This document shows, piece after piece, positions 45,864-57,839 of a stretch of 64,000 nt of DNA. How positions within the stretch are numbered: the stretch's first letter is position 1; every line of letters starts with the position of its first letter. The DNA comes from Anaeramoeba flamelloides (taxonomy: Eukaryota > Metamonada > Anaeramoebidae). The DNA lies in the NCBI GenBank assembly GCA_027625915.1, contig JANTQA010000032.1, forward strand, positions 14,028,001-14,092,000, given 5' to 3'. A program made the position numbers and the translations under genes. Under the pieces are notes generated by a model. It worked only from the letters and a program-made list of their open reading frames with translations, was not told the origin of the DNA and searched no databases.

Positions 45864-47880
45864 TTAAAAAAATTTTAAAAACTTTTGGAAAACATTAAAT
45901 AAAATAAGAGAAACTTCTACAAAAATGTTTTTAAATAATGAAACCATATTCACAGTGTATAACGATTTTGTAAAATCAATTAGTCAAAAACCTAATACAA
46001 ATATAATTAACTATATTAAAAAATTTAAAATTAATAAAAATTCATTAAATCCAATTGACATAAAGGAAATTTTTGATCAAGATAAAATTAAAGAAATAAT
46101 CAAATTTCAAAAAAATAAATCAGTTAAAGAATTTGACAAAATAAATCATTATAAGTTTATAAAAAACCAACCAATTCAATATTTATTAAATTATAATTAT
46201 TTTATTAAAACAGTTGAAAATATTTTTTTTAAATTGGATAACAGACGAAACTGAAAAAAGTATAAATTTTATTAAAAAAAGAAATTTATTATTTATTCAT
46301 AAATCGGGGGGATGAAGGCGAACCATTAAATTATCGACCTATCTCTATAAATCAATCTCTTCCAAGATTTTTTTTAAAATTAATATACATTGGAATTCAA
46401 GACTCATGGGACTTGATTTCAAAAAAAAAAATTTGATTTAAAAAATATTTTGGAACAAGAATTGCTGTTTTAAATTTATTAAGAAAATTTAAAAAAATAA
46501 AAAATAAAAATAAAAATACAGAATACTTTGTAGTTACTATAGACATACAAAAATGTTTTGACTCTATACAACACTCCTTAATATATCAATCTATTAAAAA
46601 ATTTATCAAAAATGAAACAATTAAAAATTGGCTCTTGAGATATTACAAAAAAGAAGGAATTGGAGTTTACCAAGGAGATCCCTTATCACCAATTCTCTTC
46701 GCATTTATATCTCATTTCCTACTAGAAAAGTTAAAAACTTTAGCTGTTCATGTTCAAATTTATGCAGATGATCTTATTCTTATTATGAAAGGGCCATTAA
46801 TCTCTCTAAAAATTAATTTAGAAAGGATTTTTGAAATAATAAAAAGATTCGGGATGAACCCACATAATAATAAAACCAAATATAAAAAAGAATTAAAAGA
46901 TATTTTTTATCTTGGGATTTGGTTAGAAAAAAACACACATCTTGAATATAATTTCAAAAAAGTAGAAAAGTCCTTGGAAACACTTAATCGATTGTTTCAA
47001 CAAAATAAACTCAACAATGGAGTCAAAATAACTTCTTTCAAAGCTCTCATTTTAAGTCAACTTTATTATGGTCTTGAAATATTTGACTTGAAACAAAATG
47101 ATTTTGAAAGAATTGATAGATTTATCAATAAATCAGTCACAAATTTCTTACAAATTAATATCCATTCACCTCGATTAATTTATAAAACTGAAGCAAAAAA
47201 TTGATCTCGCTAGATTAAAAGTATACCGAAGAAAATATAAATTGATAGAAAAATTAGATTTCTTAAATTTAAAAAAATTAAAAAACAATACTAAATTTTC
47301 GAAAATTGGAAAATGAAAATATTAATTGGCACACTAAGGGATTAAAATTATTAGATTTAGAATTAAAAGTTTTTCGATTAACCAAATTGGAAAATTCACC
47401 TAGTTGGAAAGTTCAACAATATCTAAAAATTATAAAACAACAAAATTGCAATTTCAAACAACAAAAATATTTAAACTGGAAAGCTTCAAAAACAATTCTA
47501 AAATTTCGAAATTTTACTAATTGTTTAAATAGGTACTCTTATGTAACAAGTAAAAATAAAAATAAAAATTGTGATTTATGTAAAGAAAAGTTAAATATTG
47601 ATATCATTGAAGATTTCGATCATTTTTTATGGGACTGTCCGGCCTATAAAATAAATCGAAAAAATCTGGATATCTGAATTTTTTGAAAAAATAAAAAAAT
47701 TAATAATATCAGAGATATTATTAATAAAAAGAATTCATCATATATATTATCATTAGTAAGTGATAATAAAATTTGTGATTCTTTAACAAAATTTCTAAAA
47801 AAAAGTTTAGAAATTAGGGCACACAGGAGAAAAGCAATTTTCTCTCTTCAAAAATAAAAAAAAAAAAAAAAGATTAATAA
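45864..47880 (+). mobile_element. LINE (non-LTR retrotransposon), copy 2, 5'-truncated
   Basis: The recognisable element runs from about 45881 to a poly-A tail ending about 47871. The sequence AGATTAAAAAAATTTTAA just before it and AGATTAATAAAATTTTAA just after the tail differ by one base and are the likely target-site duplication. Reading from the 5' edge, FWKTLNKIRETSTKMFL is the region just before the reverse transcriptase, so the endonuclease is missing. Then come NYRPISINQ, block A (VVTIDIQKCFDSI), block B (GVYQGDPLSP), block C (YADDLILI) and a C-terminal zinc knuckle (CDLCKEKL...DHFLWDC). Reading frame is lost near 46255-46630 and at A runs near 47197 and 47287, so it is dead. Confidence 0.88.
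45925..47677 (+). pseudogene. Broken LINE reverse-transcriptase ORF
   Basis: The open pieces are 45925-46254, 46635-47204 and 47306-47677. The middle piece matches the frame at 19263-20129 with only four or so residue changes over 189 positions. A single extra A (six against five) after GAAGC near 47197, and another in the A run near 47287, shift the frame relative to that copy. The last piece ends with a CX2CX(~12)HX4C knuckle typical of LINE ORF2 C-termini. Confidence 0.85.
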
Positions 47881-48324
47881 AATTTTAATTTATCATAATT
47901 TGACTTACCTCTTATTACCATGCTTAAATTAAATCTCGAAATTGAAAGCAAATAAAAATAATTTCTCCCTTTTATTATAGAATTTGATATATAACTTGTA
48001 AATATTCAACTTTCTAACCAATGTATAATCATTACACAATTTACCTATAAAACAAGTCTCTTTAAATTTTTTTTTTGTTTTTATTCCATTTAAAAAAACC
48101 AGAAACAAATAATCCAAAAAACCCAAAATTTGGTAATCTTTATTGATTTTTGTCTCAAATAGAATTAATAATTTTTCTCATAACTTTACAAATCATTTTG
48201 AAAATATCCTGATCCAATAGAACATGAGTCTAAATTCATATTAAAAATGTTTTCAAAAGACAAACAAGAAAAAAAAAATAATTTTGAAAAACAAATTTTT
48301 TTTTTATTTTTTATTTTATTATTG

Positions 48325-48925
48325 AGAAAAAGGAGTAATTATTGAAAATTTTTATCAAATAAAAAAAAGATAAGAAGAAAAATAATTAATATTAAAAATA
48401 ATAATATCATTTACCTAACCTAATTAAAAAAAAAACCTAAAGGCGATTTTCTTAAATCTTTTTTTGTTTCGAAAATCTATCGATTTTCCAATCAAAACAA
48501 TAATTAAAAAAAAACAAACGAAAAGTGCCGTCAAGTTTCGTTAAGTGCCGTAGAGTGTCGTCAAGTGCCTAAGTTTTCCAGAATTCAAAAGAATAGAGTA
48601 AAATTAAAGATTTAACTCAATTCTTTTAAATTTTGGAAAACTTAACGGCGGTTTTTTTGAGGTTTTCTGTTTTATTTGTAACATCTATTGATTTTTGTTA
48701 GGTTTTTTTGAGTTTTCTATTTATTTAGAAAATCAATTGATTTTCGAAATAAAATAGAAAACCACAAAAAAACCTACCCTACTTTCTAAATAAACAGAAA
48801 ACCTCAAAAAAAACCTAGAACACTTTCTAAATAAAGAGAAAACTCAAGAAAACCTAACGGCACTTTTCCAGGATTCAAAAGAATAGAGAAAAATCTATGA
48901 TTTTATTCAATTCTTTAAAATTCTG
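48325..48925. repeat. Dispersed repeat B, copy 2
   Basis: It begins GAGAAAAAGGAGTAATTATTG and TATCAAATAAAAAAAAGATA, as at 15965 and 57661. It is followed by an unusual GC-containing patch (48525-48572) in which AAGTGCCGT-like units recur four times, then by repeated GAAAACCTCAAGAAAACC-type phrases in both orientations that can pair with each other. Not coding. Confidence 0.5.
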
Positions 48926-49097
48926 GAAAAGCTCCTGGTGATTATTTTTTTTTTCATTTTTGAAGTAAATAGAAATTTTACTAAATTTTCTGTTTATTTC
49001 AAAAATAAAAAAAAACCTAACAGCTATAAGAGGACATTAATTTCCTCACTTCAGTTGTAAAAATAAAAAAAAAATGGAATTTTTTATCAACTAATTG

Positions 49098-49372
49098 ACA
49101 GTTCGAAACAAATTTAAGAAAGATATTTTTCAACTTTAAAGTCTGAATATTGATAATTCAACCTTTAAATTTGTCGCGAAATGCAGATTTTTTTCTGAAA
49201 TTCTTTGGAATTTTTACTAATACAATGATCATTTTTAATTGATGGAATTGACTTTTAGTAATATTTTACTAATCGAATATTTAGAGGCATTTGAACCATG
49301 AAGCACTAATATCATTTACCTTCAATAACACCCATACATTAATTTTAGGCCTCTTCATGGTATACCCTAATA
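49098..49372. repeat. Dispersed repeat C, copy 2
   Basis: It is the partner of 5782-6055, in the same orientation and of almost the same length. Confidence 0.6.
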
Positions 49373-49623
49373 CCTTCACAAAAAAAAATTAAATTGGTGG
49401 ATTTCCCTAATATTTTTATGTTGAATTAGTAAAATAATAATTTTTTTTCAATAACATCAAATAATAATATGTAGTTTTAAGCAATTGATGAAACTTTTTT
49501 TTTTTAGTAAAATATTTTTATGGATTTAATTTCAAATTTGGAAATTAAATTAATTTATCAAGAGTTAGACTTGTATCGGGCATGATTGAAAGTTTGAAAT
49601 TTCTGATCTTGAAAAATTGTTTT

Positions 49624-49650
49624 CTGTGATTTCTGTGATTTCTGTGATTT
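49624..49650. repeat. 9-bp minisatellite, three units
   Basis: CTGTGATTT occurs three times in tandem. The unit is the reverse complement of that at 9555-9617. Confidence 0.85.
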
Positions 49651-51464
49651 TCAAAATTAACTAAAAATTTGAAAGAAAAAAGTAGAATCCAATTTGATAA
49701 TTTAAAAAAAATTGAGTAACTTAAAATAATATTTTTAAATATCAGAATGGCTTCTAAATCATTTTTTAAACGAATAACCTTTAAATGCTTTTGAAAATAA
49801 CAAACAAACAAATTTTATTTTTAAAAAAGTAAATGGTTTTTTATCACAAATTTATCATCGGGGAAAATGGCTCAACTTTTCAATATTTTCTCTCTTTCGA
49901 GTTTTAAATATCAAATTTTAATGAATTAATTTGTCGGTCTTAAGATTTTGTATTTTTATCATCTCAATATACTTTTTGAATTCATAAAGAAAATTAAATT
50001 ACAATTTATTCTTTTTAAGATTTAATTTATTCTCAGAAACTTGAAAAATGTTTGATGTAATTTTTGAAAATTTTTGACTATTTGATCTAAAATTCAAAGA
50101 AGCGTTCCTCAAAAATTGCAGAAAAAACGTAACAAATTACATTTTTAAACATTTTGGAGGAAATTATTTTTTTAATTTAACAAAACCTTTTCGAAAATCA
50201 AAAAATTAAGCAACAAAAACCTCAAAAAAACAAATTATAAACGATAAATAAACCAAACTGAAAAGACAAACAAAGATAGGAAATCATACAAAAACAAAAT
50301 TAAACACTTCAATACTGTTAATTATACAGTAAATATGGGATTTTTTGATATGACCAGACTAAGTTGTAAATGCTTATCTTTTTAAACATAAACTATTTTC
50401 TCTTAAAAAGTGATATACGTTTGTATTCTTTCTAATAAAATGTCAATTCCAAACACAAAGTTTTTTTCGATCGATGATTCATAAAACAATCGATAATGTT
50501 GTTTTTTTGTTTGAATTTGGTGAAAGTTTTAAGTTCTATTAATTGAAATCATGTTAATAGAAAATAGATATTAAGCGGCAATAACCCAAGACAACCTTGT
50601 TATTATTACTGATAACGTTTAAAAAGAAATTCTACACTTTATTAATTGTGTGATCAATATTATTCGTATTATCACAAAGACTGTTTTGATCATGTTTGTT
50701 TTGTGAAAAAATCCAATTTATTTAAAAAAAAAAGAAATTGGAAAAAAATTATTTATTTAATTTTCATTTTTTTATTTGGAATTTTTATCATTGTTCTGAT
50801 TCACCAACTGTTTATTAGAGGATATATAATTGATAGACAGTGATATTTTTCAAATAACTTTAATAATAAACATATTTAAATATAAAAAAAAAAAAATTCA
50901 AAAAGTTCAAAAAAATGAAAAATTCCGTTTCCTTAAAGTCGTTTGTGACTTTATTGAACATTTTACTATTAAAATGGAAAAAAAAAGAAAATATCAAAAT
51001 AATAATTTATAAAAAAATTTTCTACTGTTAAATTTATTGATTGTGCTATTATTTAAATATTTTTGAAAAATGATTATTCCAACTAAAAGTACTTATTTTT
51101 AATTCTTACAAAATAATAAAAGTAATTTTTTTTTTCAAAAAAACTTGTGATTAAAGAATTTTATTTACCTAAAAATACAATCATTTTTAAATTTACAAAA
51201 AAACAAATGGGCTGAAAGTGGAAAAAAAATCGATAAAATCAAATTAAAAATGAACGAGAATAAATAATTTGTAGATTGTGATAATAAAAATTTCACAAAA
51301 AACCTGTTATTTTTTTGTAAAAAATTTTTGTTTTTTTTTTCCAAAAAGAAAAATTCAAATGAACAAATTCTTTTCTAAAAAATTTATAAAGAATTTTTTC
51401 TCTCTAATAATCAAAATCTTTTAAAAACTTTATTTTCTTATTATATTTTTCTTTTATATTATAG

Positions 51465-51995
51465 CCACCATTTTATTCTGAAGAAACAGATGAAATTTAT
51501 GAAAAAATTTTGGAAGAAGAACCAAATATTTCAAAAAAGTTATCTTCAGAAGCTCAAGATTTATTAAAAGGGGTATATCAATTAATTTATTTTTTTTATT
51601 TTTATAGTACATAATATTATTAATTTTTTTTATTTTGATCCTTCGAACTCATTTGTTTTGCTTTGTTTACTTTTTTTTTTTTTTTTAAATTAATATAGCT
51701 TTTAATAAAGGATCCACAAAAAAGATTGGGTAGCAGTTCAAGAAATGAAAATATTAGAAATCATCCATTTTTTGAAGGGTTAGATTGGGATAAAGTTTTA
51801 AATAAAAAATATAAACCAGAATTTATACCTAAAGTCGAAGGACAAGAAGACATTCGTCATATTGATACTGTTTTTACAAATGAAATACCAAAAGACTCTA
51901 GAGTGGATAAACAATATATGATTAGTTCAGTTGATAACAAAAAATTTAAAGGTTGGACATTTCAAGTGGATAGTCCAATGAATAAAAAAAAATAA
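51465..51995 (+). CDS. AGC-family protein kinase, exons 3 and 4 (51465-51572, 51699-51995)
   Basis: Exon 3 encodes PPFYSEETDEIYEKILEEE to QDLLKG and ends at GT 51573. Exon 4 begins after AG 51698 with LLIKDPQKRLG, the conserved end of the kinase domain. The AGC C-terminal tail follows: NHPFFEGLDWDKVL, FIPKVEGQEDI, and the hydrophobic motif FKGWTF (residues 339-344, Thr343 as the expected phospho-site). The stop is TAA at 51993. Splice phases are all 0, so the four exons make an uninterrupted 354-residue kinase. The motifs together place it near Akt/S6K/SGK rather than CaMK or MAPK groups. The exact subfamily is open. Confidence 0.92.
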
Positions 51996-53610
51996 TAAAT
52001 AAAATTGATATAATTATAATTTAAATAAAAAAATATATATACAAAATAAAAATAAATCAGATTAAATTATGATTAAAACATTTTTATAAAATAATAATAT
52101 CCAATTTAATATTTCTTTTTGTTATTTTATTTGAGTTTAATTTGATATTTTGCTTATTAATTAATTCTTTTTTTATAATGAGTAAATTCAAAATTAGTTA
52201 ACACTCTAATTATTTCATTCGAATACCAATAATTTATAAAAGAAACTTTTCTAAAATGGCAAAAAACATTTAATTTTTATAAATGATAAAACAAATTAAA
52301 AAAAAACGAATAAATATTTGAAAAACAATGGATTCTTTAATTCAATAGTAAAAAAAGAGGAATTTTTTTGTGAAAAGTATCAAAAATGTTAAATACAATT
52401 TAAACCATCGGGAAGAATAACTTTTAATACTAGTGTGTTAGTTTCAGGATACAACTATTGGATTTTATTTAGTTATCTTATTTTTTTATTTTTTAAACAA
52501 GTATTATTTTTCTCTAAAATGGTATAGAATCCTTTCTTGATCAAATATAGTATGTAATAAAATACCACAAATCATAATAAATCAAATAAAATTGATTTTG
52601 TTTGATGGAAAAGACTAGTTCCAAATTGAAGAAATTTCCAAATTTTGAAAAGATAAAATATGAAAAGATATTCTTTTTTTCTAAAATTTGATTTAAAAAG
52701 ATAGTTTGATTTTTTTTTATTGATTTGAATTTTTTTGAAATTGAGAATTCTTTAATTTTTTTTTTTAGTTATTTGAATTTTTTATAAATTGAGATGCTTT
52801 TAAACTTTTTTAATTTATGTTTTTTTTTTTTTCTTATAAAACTTTATTTTTTAATGACATTTTTTTTAATAATTAAGATTCTCTTGTATTTTTTTTTTTT
52901 TGTTATTTGATTTTTTTGTAAATTGGGATGTTTTCAAAAAAAATCTTATATAGTATTTTTTTTTTTTATTTGTCTTTTTTCAACCAAAATACAAGCTACA
53001 TTTGATAATACCATTTTTCTTGGTAGGTAACTCCTTGAGTATGGAGCAAATACACTATAATTAATAAGAATCATAAAACAAAGTTTTTTTGAAAAAAATG
53101 TTTAATACTTTTTTTATGATAAAATAATTGTAAAAAAATATTGTTACTGATGACAATTGATTTTTCAAGGTAGATTATATTCTTTGAAAGAATTTTATTT
53201 TTTAAAAATAGGATTTACAATTCCTAACAAAGGTATTTAAAAAGATTTATTATGTTATTGATAATATGTTTGTTATTTTTATTTTGATAAATAATACAAA
53301 TATTTAAATTTGAACTAAGTAATTATTCAAAAAACATAAAAAAAACAAAAAAATTAAAATTTTAAAAATAAAAATTAATTTTTTAAGTATCTAAAAAATC
53401 AAATATTCTTTAAAGAATACTATTGAAAAAAAGAATCAGTAAAAAAAAAAAATAATAGAAAAAATTAAATTATAAACAATGAAAATTGATAAATATCATA
53501 AAAAATTGATAAATATAATAAAAAATGAACAAAAATAACCAAAAAAAATAAAAAAAAAATCAAAATTCATTTTTAATTTGATAGTGTTGATAAAAAATTT
53601 TGGTTAAAAA
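51996..53610. other. Gene-free region between two convergent genes
   Basis: It lies between the 3' ends of the kinase gene (+) and the 53.6-kb gene (-). AT-rich with many T runs. No domain, no RNA gene and no clear repeat. Confidence 0.5.
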
Positions 53611-56547
53611 TTACATCTTATTATTTTTGGCTTTATATTGATTAAAAAAATAGGTTATGGCTTTTGTGATCAAACTCCGTTCTGTTGTAGAAGAGCACAC
53701 TATAGTAACTGAAGGCTTTGTGGCGCTTGTGGAGCAAGTGGATTTTATAGCCCAATCCATCCTAAATAACGCATTGTTTGTACGATTTTTTAACATTCTA
53801 GGGTTTGCAGAGAAAGGAACTTTCTTGAATATGGTGTTTTTCATTCCAATTTTAATATAATTGGGGCGTATTTTCAAAAACCCCGCGGTTAATGGAAATT
53901 CTGATTTATTTACTAGCGTGATTAAAAAGTTAACCCCTCCTTGGGCATAATACTTTTCCATTACCCTTTTGGCACCCTTTGTCAAATTTTCAAGATCGGT
54001 GTTTGATAGCAGCTTTGTGAATTTTTCGTTTGGTGATTTCAATGGGGGCATAACTGTGTCTACAAGATCAAGAATGTGCTTTTCTTCTCTTCTTATTGGG
54101 TTATACCCGATACCTTTTGTTTTTGTCTTTTTATTCAGACCGGTTGTAAAAGAGACGTGGAAGAAATAGAGGAGTGTAATTAGTGCACAAATTGCCTTTG
54201 CCTCGTTTTCAAAATCTAATACGTATTCGGCATTGGAAGATAATAAATGCTTTATACAAATTTTACATAGATCTTGTTTATTTAGTGAAATTTGGAAGGT
54301 CTTCTGGGTGTAATTTTCTGATAGAACTGGCGTTTTAATATGATTAAAAGAAAGAATAAGCTTTTTTTCATTCAGTTCTAATGTGCCAGCCGAGAAATGT
54401 TTACTTTTTTTGGAAGCAAACGATGTTGAAAAGAGGGCCTTCCCATTTTTGCCCAACGCAACTGCTTCCAGGTAACCTTGGTTACAGATGGATTCGAGAT
54501 ACCCAAACCCACATCTTTCGGAAAATCTATTTGATTTTTTTTGATCATTGTTATCCCATTCGTGAATGGTATTCAGGATATGGAATATTAAGTGCATATA
54601 AGACCTTCTTTTCGGGTTTTTAATGTAAACTGTCTGCTTTTGGTTTTTGTTTCTGGTTTTTTTATTTTCTTTACTTTTGTTTTTCCCTTTAAATAGTTCA
54701 CTCAATTCTTTCCTTATATAAATGTTTGAGACGTCAATTGGGAATGAGATTATACTATACAACGATTCATTTTTTTCCAGTTTAAATTTTGGTTGAATAT
54801 TGTTCTCGTTGGTGTTATGTTCTACAAATGTGTTTGATCGGTGTGGTAAAGGGTTTATTGCTGACCGATCTAAAGTCTGTCTAATTTGATATTTATCTAT
54901 CTTTTTCTTTCCCCCTTTTTTTGGGCTTTTTGTATTGGTATTGTTACTGTTATTTGGATTTTTATTTTTATTTTTATTTTTATTTGTGTTTTTATTTGGA
55001 TTTTTAGTTTTATTTTGATTTTTTGATTTACTCTTTCTTCTGGTTTGATCTGTTTTTGGTTTTTGAGGATTGTTAATCGTTTTATTTATTCTTCTGACTT
55101 TATTTGTTTTTGATTGTTTGTGTGTTCTTGATATTTTTGTCTTATATTTATTTTTCTTTTTAACATTTCTATTTGTCGCTTTATTTTTTTCTTTTTTTTG
55201 ATTATCAATTGAGTAGAATTCCCCCCCAGAGTTCGAACTTGAATTTGAATGGTATGTCGAAAAGGAATCGGAGTTAGAGTTATTAGAATTGTTATCATCT
55301 GAATTTAAATTTGAATTATCGTTTGAATCTGGATTTGAATTAGAATTGTCCTTGGAATTGGAATTGGAATTATCACTAGAACCAGAATCGTCATTAGAAT
55401 AAGAAGAAGAATCATCTTCTGAAGTTTCGTCTGTGTTGAAATCTGAAGAAGGGAAACCAAAATAATTTCCTGAATATGTATAACTTCTTTTTGGCTCTTT
55501 TTTTTTCTTCTTTTTGGGATAATTGTCCAAAGTTGAATTTTCTGAAGACTGGGTTCCTTCAAATTCTTGAGAATCAGAGGTTGTTTTGTTATGATAATTT
55601 TTATTATTTTTGTTTCTTTTCTTAATTCCCTTATTAACTTCTCCAGAAGAGGAGGAATTTTGTTGATTAAAATCTTCAGATTCTGAACTTGGGCTATCAA
55701 ATTCAAAATCGTCAGAACTTGATTCTGATTCCTCTGATGTTGGCTCGTTATTGTTGCCATTCGAATCGTCATCAGAATCATCTTCTTTATTTATCTTTCT
55801 GTTAAGGTTTTTCTTTTTTTTACCCTTTTTCTTATTTTTATTATTACTCTTTTTGTTTTGGTAGTCGTCCTCAGATCCCGATTCAGAACTTAATCGGTTT
55901 GACAATTTTTCACCTAATTCGTTCGCTCTTTTTATTAAAAACTTTTCCTTGTCTCTTTGGTTTGAATAAAAAATATTCTTGGTTCTGCACGACTTTGTAA
56001 GACTAATGGTGTTGATCGTAGACTTTGTTGTAAAAAAGGGATTAATTCCAAGAATTTTTTTTTTTTTCGAAGGGATCGAATAATGGTCGATATAATATCT
56101 CAGCACCTCATCCTTCTTTTGATATTTGATACCTTTTTTTTTATATTGTAGTTTTAAGTGTAAGACAGTTAGTGCCATTTGCTTTTGCGCTCCTTGGTTT
56201 GACTGCAAATATTTCCGTTTGGGGAACCCATAAGTGCTATATTTCAAGGACTTCAAGACCCTCAGGTATTCCTTTAAATTGAGTTCTTGTAATTTGTTTT
56301 TGTTCCTTGTCTTAAAAATAGTAACGATCCTTGTGGGACACAGCACATTAATTAAATTCAGTAATTGGATGCAGTCGGTTGAAAAGGCTTCTTCGCTAGT
56401 TAAGCTTGCGCTTTGTAAGATCTCGCGCATAAAGAAGAGTGCCTGCTTCGTGACAGATCCTTTGGACTGATACTGTTTTTCATCCACAGCAATAAATGGG
56501 TTGTATGTAATCTCAGATTTGTGTCGACGGTCTGGTAAAATAAACAT
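53611..56547 (-). CDS. Unrecognised 978-residue protein with a low-complexity Ser/Asp/Asn/Lys centre
   Basis: The ATG is at 56545-56547 (MFILPDRRHKSEITYNPF) and the stop is TAA. There are no introns. Residues 1 to about 190 look globular. The stretch STDCIQLLNLINVLCPTR faintly resembles a calponin-homology core, which I do not assert. Residues 215-600 are disordered: Asp/Ser/Asn-rich acidic runs, then Lys/Asn-rich basic runs. Residues 620-978 look globular. Two segments share a strand pattern (AGTLELNEKKLILSFN and TAGFLKIRPNYIKIGMKN), each followed by a helix rich in Ala, Leu and Phe (AKAICALITLLYFF and ERSLITKAITYFF). This suggests two PH-like modules. The coding ends are GC-richer than the middle. 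No signal peptide. Function unknown, possibly cortical or membrane-associated if the PH reading is right. Confidence 0.88.
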   Translation of the reverse strand: MFILPDRRHKSEITYNPFIAVDEKQYQSKGSVTKQALFFMREILQSASLTSEEAFSTDCIQLLNLINVLCPTRIVTIFKTRNKNKLQELNLKEYLRVLKSLKYSTYGFPKRKYLQSNQGAQKQMALTVLHLKLQYKKKGIKYQKKDEVLRYYIDHYSIPSKKKKILGINPFFTTKSTINTISLTKSCRTKNIFYSNQRDKEKFLIKRANELGEKLSNRLSSESGSEDDYQNKKSNNKNKKKGKKKKNLNRKINKEDDSDDDSNGNNNEPTSEESESSSDDFEFDSPSSESEDFNQQNSSSSGEVNKGIKKRNKNNKNYHNKTTSDSQEFEGTQSSENSTLDNYPKKKKKKEPKRSYTYSGNYFGFPSSDFNTDETSEDDSSSYSNDDSGSSDNSNSNSKDNSNSNPDSNDNSNLNSDDNNSNNSNSDSFSTYHSNSSSNSGGEFYSIDNQKKEKNKATNRNVKKKNKYKTKISRTHKQSKTNKVRRINKTINNPQKPKTDQTRRKSKSKNQNKTKNPNKNTNKNKNKNKNPNNSNNTNTKSPKKGGKKKIDKYQIRQTLDRSAINPLPHRSNTFVEHNTNENNIQPKFKLEKNESLYSIISFPIDVSNIYIRKELSELFKGKNKSKENKKTRNKNQKQTVYIKNPKRRSYMHLIFHILNTIHEWDNNDQKKSNRFSERCGFGYLESICNQGYLEAVALGKNGKALFSTSFASKKSKHFSAGTLELNEKKLILSFNHIKTPVLSENYTQKTFQISLNKQDLCKICIKHLLSSNAEYVLDFENEAKAICALITLLYFFHVSFTTGLNKKTKTKGIGYNPIRREEKHILDLVDTVMPPLKSPNEKFTKLLSNTDLENLTKGAKRVMEKYYAQGGVNFLITLVNKSEFPLTAGFLKIRPNYIKIGMKNTIFKKVPFSANPRMLKNRTNNALFRMDWAIKSTCSTSATKPSVTIVCSSTTERSLITKAITYFFNQYKAKNNKM

Positions 56548-57660
56548 AATTATTTCGCTTGGTTGAAAAAAATGATTTTTAACAAGTGAAAATAACTTTT
56601 AGAATCAAAGTTAGATTTGGTATTTTGTTTTGAAATTACTGTTGAATCATTTTAATTTCCATCTTTTTAATTTTGCTTCATTTGAATAATAATTATTTTT
56701 AAAAGGGTTTCAAATTCTTTTAATCAAAAAAGAAATTAACTTCATTTTTAATTACAATTTACCCATTTAAAAAAGTTGTAGTAACTTATGAAATTCATAC
56801 TCTTTAATAGATTCTATTTATTTTTTTAATAAAAATTTTTTAACTTTGTAATAAAAATTAAATTCCCTTTTGAGTGTTACCATCAAAAAAAAATTATAAA
56901 AAATCCTTTTCATCAATTTAAAATCAAAGTCAAAAAATTTTATTACATTCTGAAATTGAAAAAGAAAATAAAAATCTGATTGGCTATAAAAGTAAAATTT
57001 CTATTAAAGGTATTTTCCAAAATGAAATATAGTTTTTTAAAAATTATGAAACATTTTTCTCTTTTTTTGAAAAAGTTCTGTATCCAATATATTGCTGATT
57101 TTTTCTTAAACAAATATTTCTTTAAAAGAATAAAGATTTTCTATGAAAAAAGTATATAAAAATAGATTTTTAAAAATTAAACTATTAACTGTTAAAAGAA
57201 CCCAATATAAAAATCTAATTAATTTCAAAAAAATTACAATAATTATTTTAAACTTGAAAAAAACATCAAATTTATTTATTCAACCCAAATTTGAGCTGTA
57301 TTTTTTCTATCTTTTTGTACTAATAAAAGAGAAAAAAAATAAAGTCAATTAAATCAAAAATTCCCCCAAAAAGACTTTTTTAAAACCTCAAAAATTAAAC
57401 TTATAACTGGAAGGAAATTATTAATTATTTGAATATATGAATCAATAATAAATCACACAATTAGAATATTCTCTGTTAGTTAGCAATTTATAAAAATTAA
57501 AAAATACAAATAAGTTTTATGTTTTTGGTTTTATTTTCCTCTTTTCTTTATTTTATTTGTTTTTAAAAAGTTAATTTGAAGAAAAAAAATGTTTGAAACT
57601 CGAAATTAATATTAAGAAAATTGAGTCTTTATTTATTTATTATTTATTTATTTATTTATT
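56548..57660. other. Upstream region of the 978-residue gene
   Basis: No gene. A 69-codon frame near 57143 has no domain. The first 100 bases upstream of the ATG are AT-rich, as elsewhere. Confidence 0.45.
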
Positions 57661-57775
57661 GTGAGAAAGGATTAATCAAAGAAAATTTACTAAATAAAAA
57701 AGATTTGTTGAAAAATAATTAAAATATTAAAGTAAAAAAATATTATATAATTTAGATGACCAAAATTGAATCTTT
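57661..57775. repeat. Dispersed repeat B, copy 3 (short)
   Basis: GTGAGAAAGGATTAATCAAAG and the following AAAATTTACTAAATAAAAAA match the starts of the copies at 15965 and 48325. It is preceded by a TATT/TTTA run (57627-57660). Confidence 0.5.
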
Positions 57776-57839
57776 GTATAACTTTTAAAATTCTTACATT
57801 TACAATTAAATAATTTTATTTTCAACAATTTTTAATTTC

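Larger units (their letters stand above)
44309..51464 (+). other. Kinase intron 2, 7.2 kb, containing a LINE and other repeats
   Basis: It starts GTAAAT at 44309 and ends TATTATAG at 51464. The frame is phase 0 on both sides and the protein reads ...EMLHGM-PPFYSEE..., the normal AGC kinase sequence at this point. Inside are a TIR element (44998-45482), a LINE copy in the same sense as the gene (about 45881-47871), repeat B (48325-48925), repeat C (49098-49372) and a short minisatellite (49624-49650). A 65-codon frame near 50646 with a hydrophobic stretch starts at TTG and is not supported. Confidence 0.88.

Noticed and set aside
50646-50843. 65-codon frame with one membrane-like segment
   Set aside because: It starts at TTG, is inside the kinase intron, and a Phe/Ile-rich stretch is expected by chance in such AT-rich DNA.
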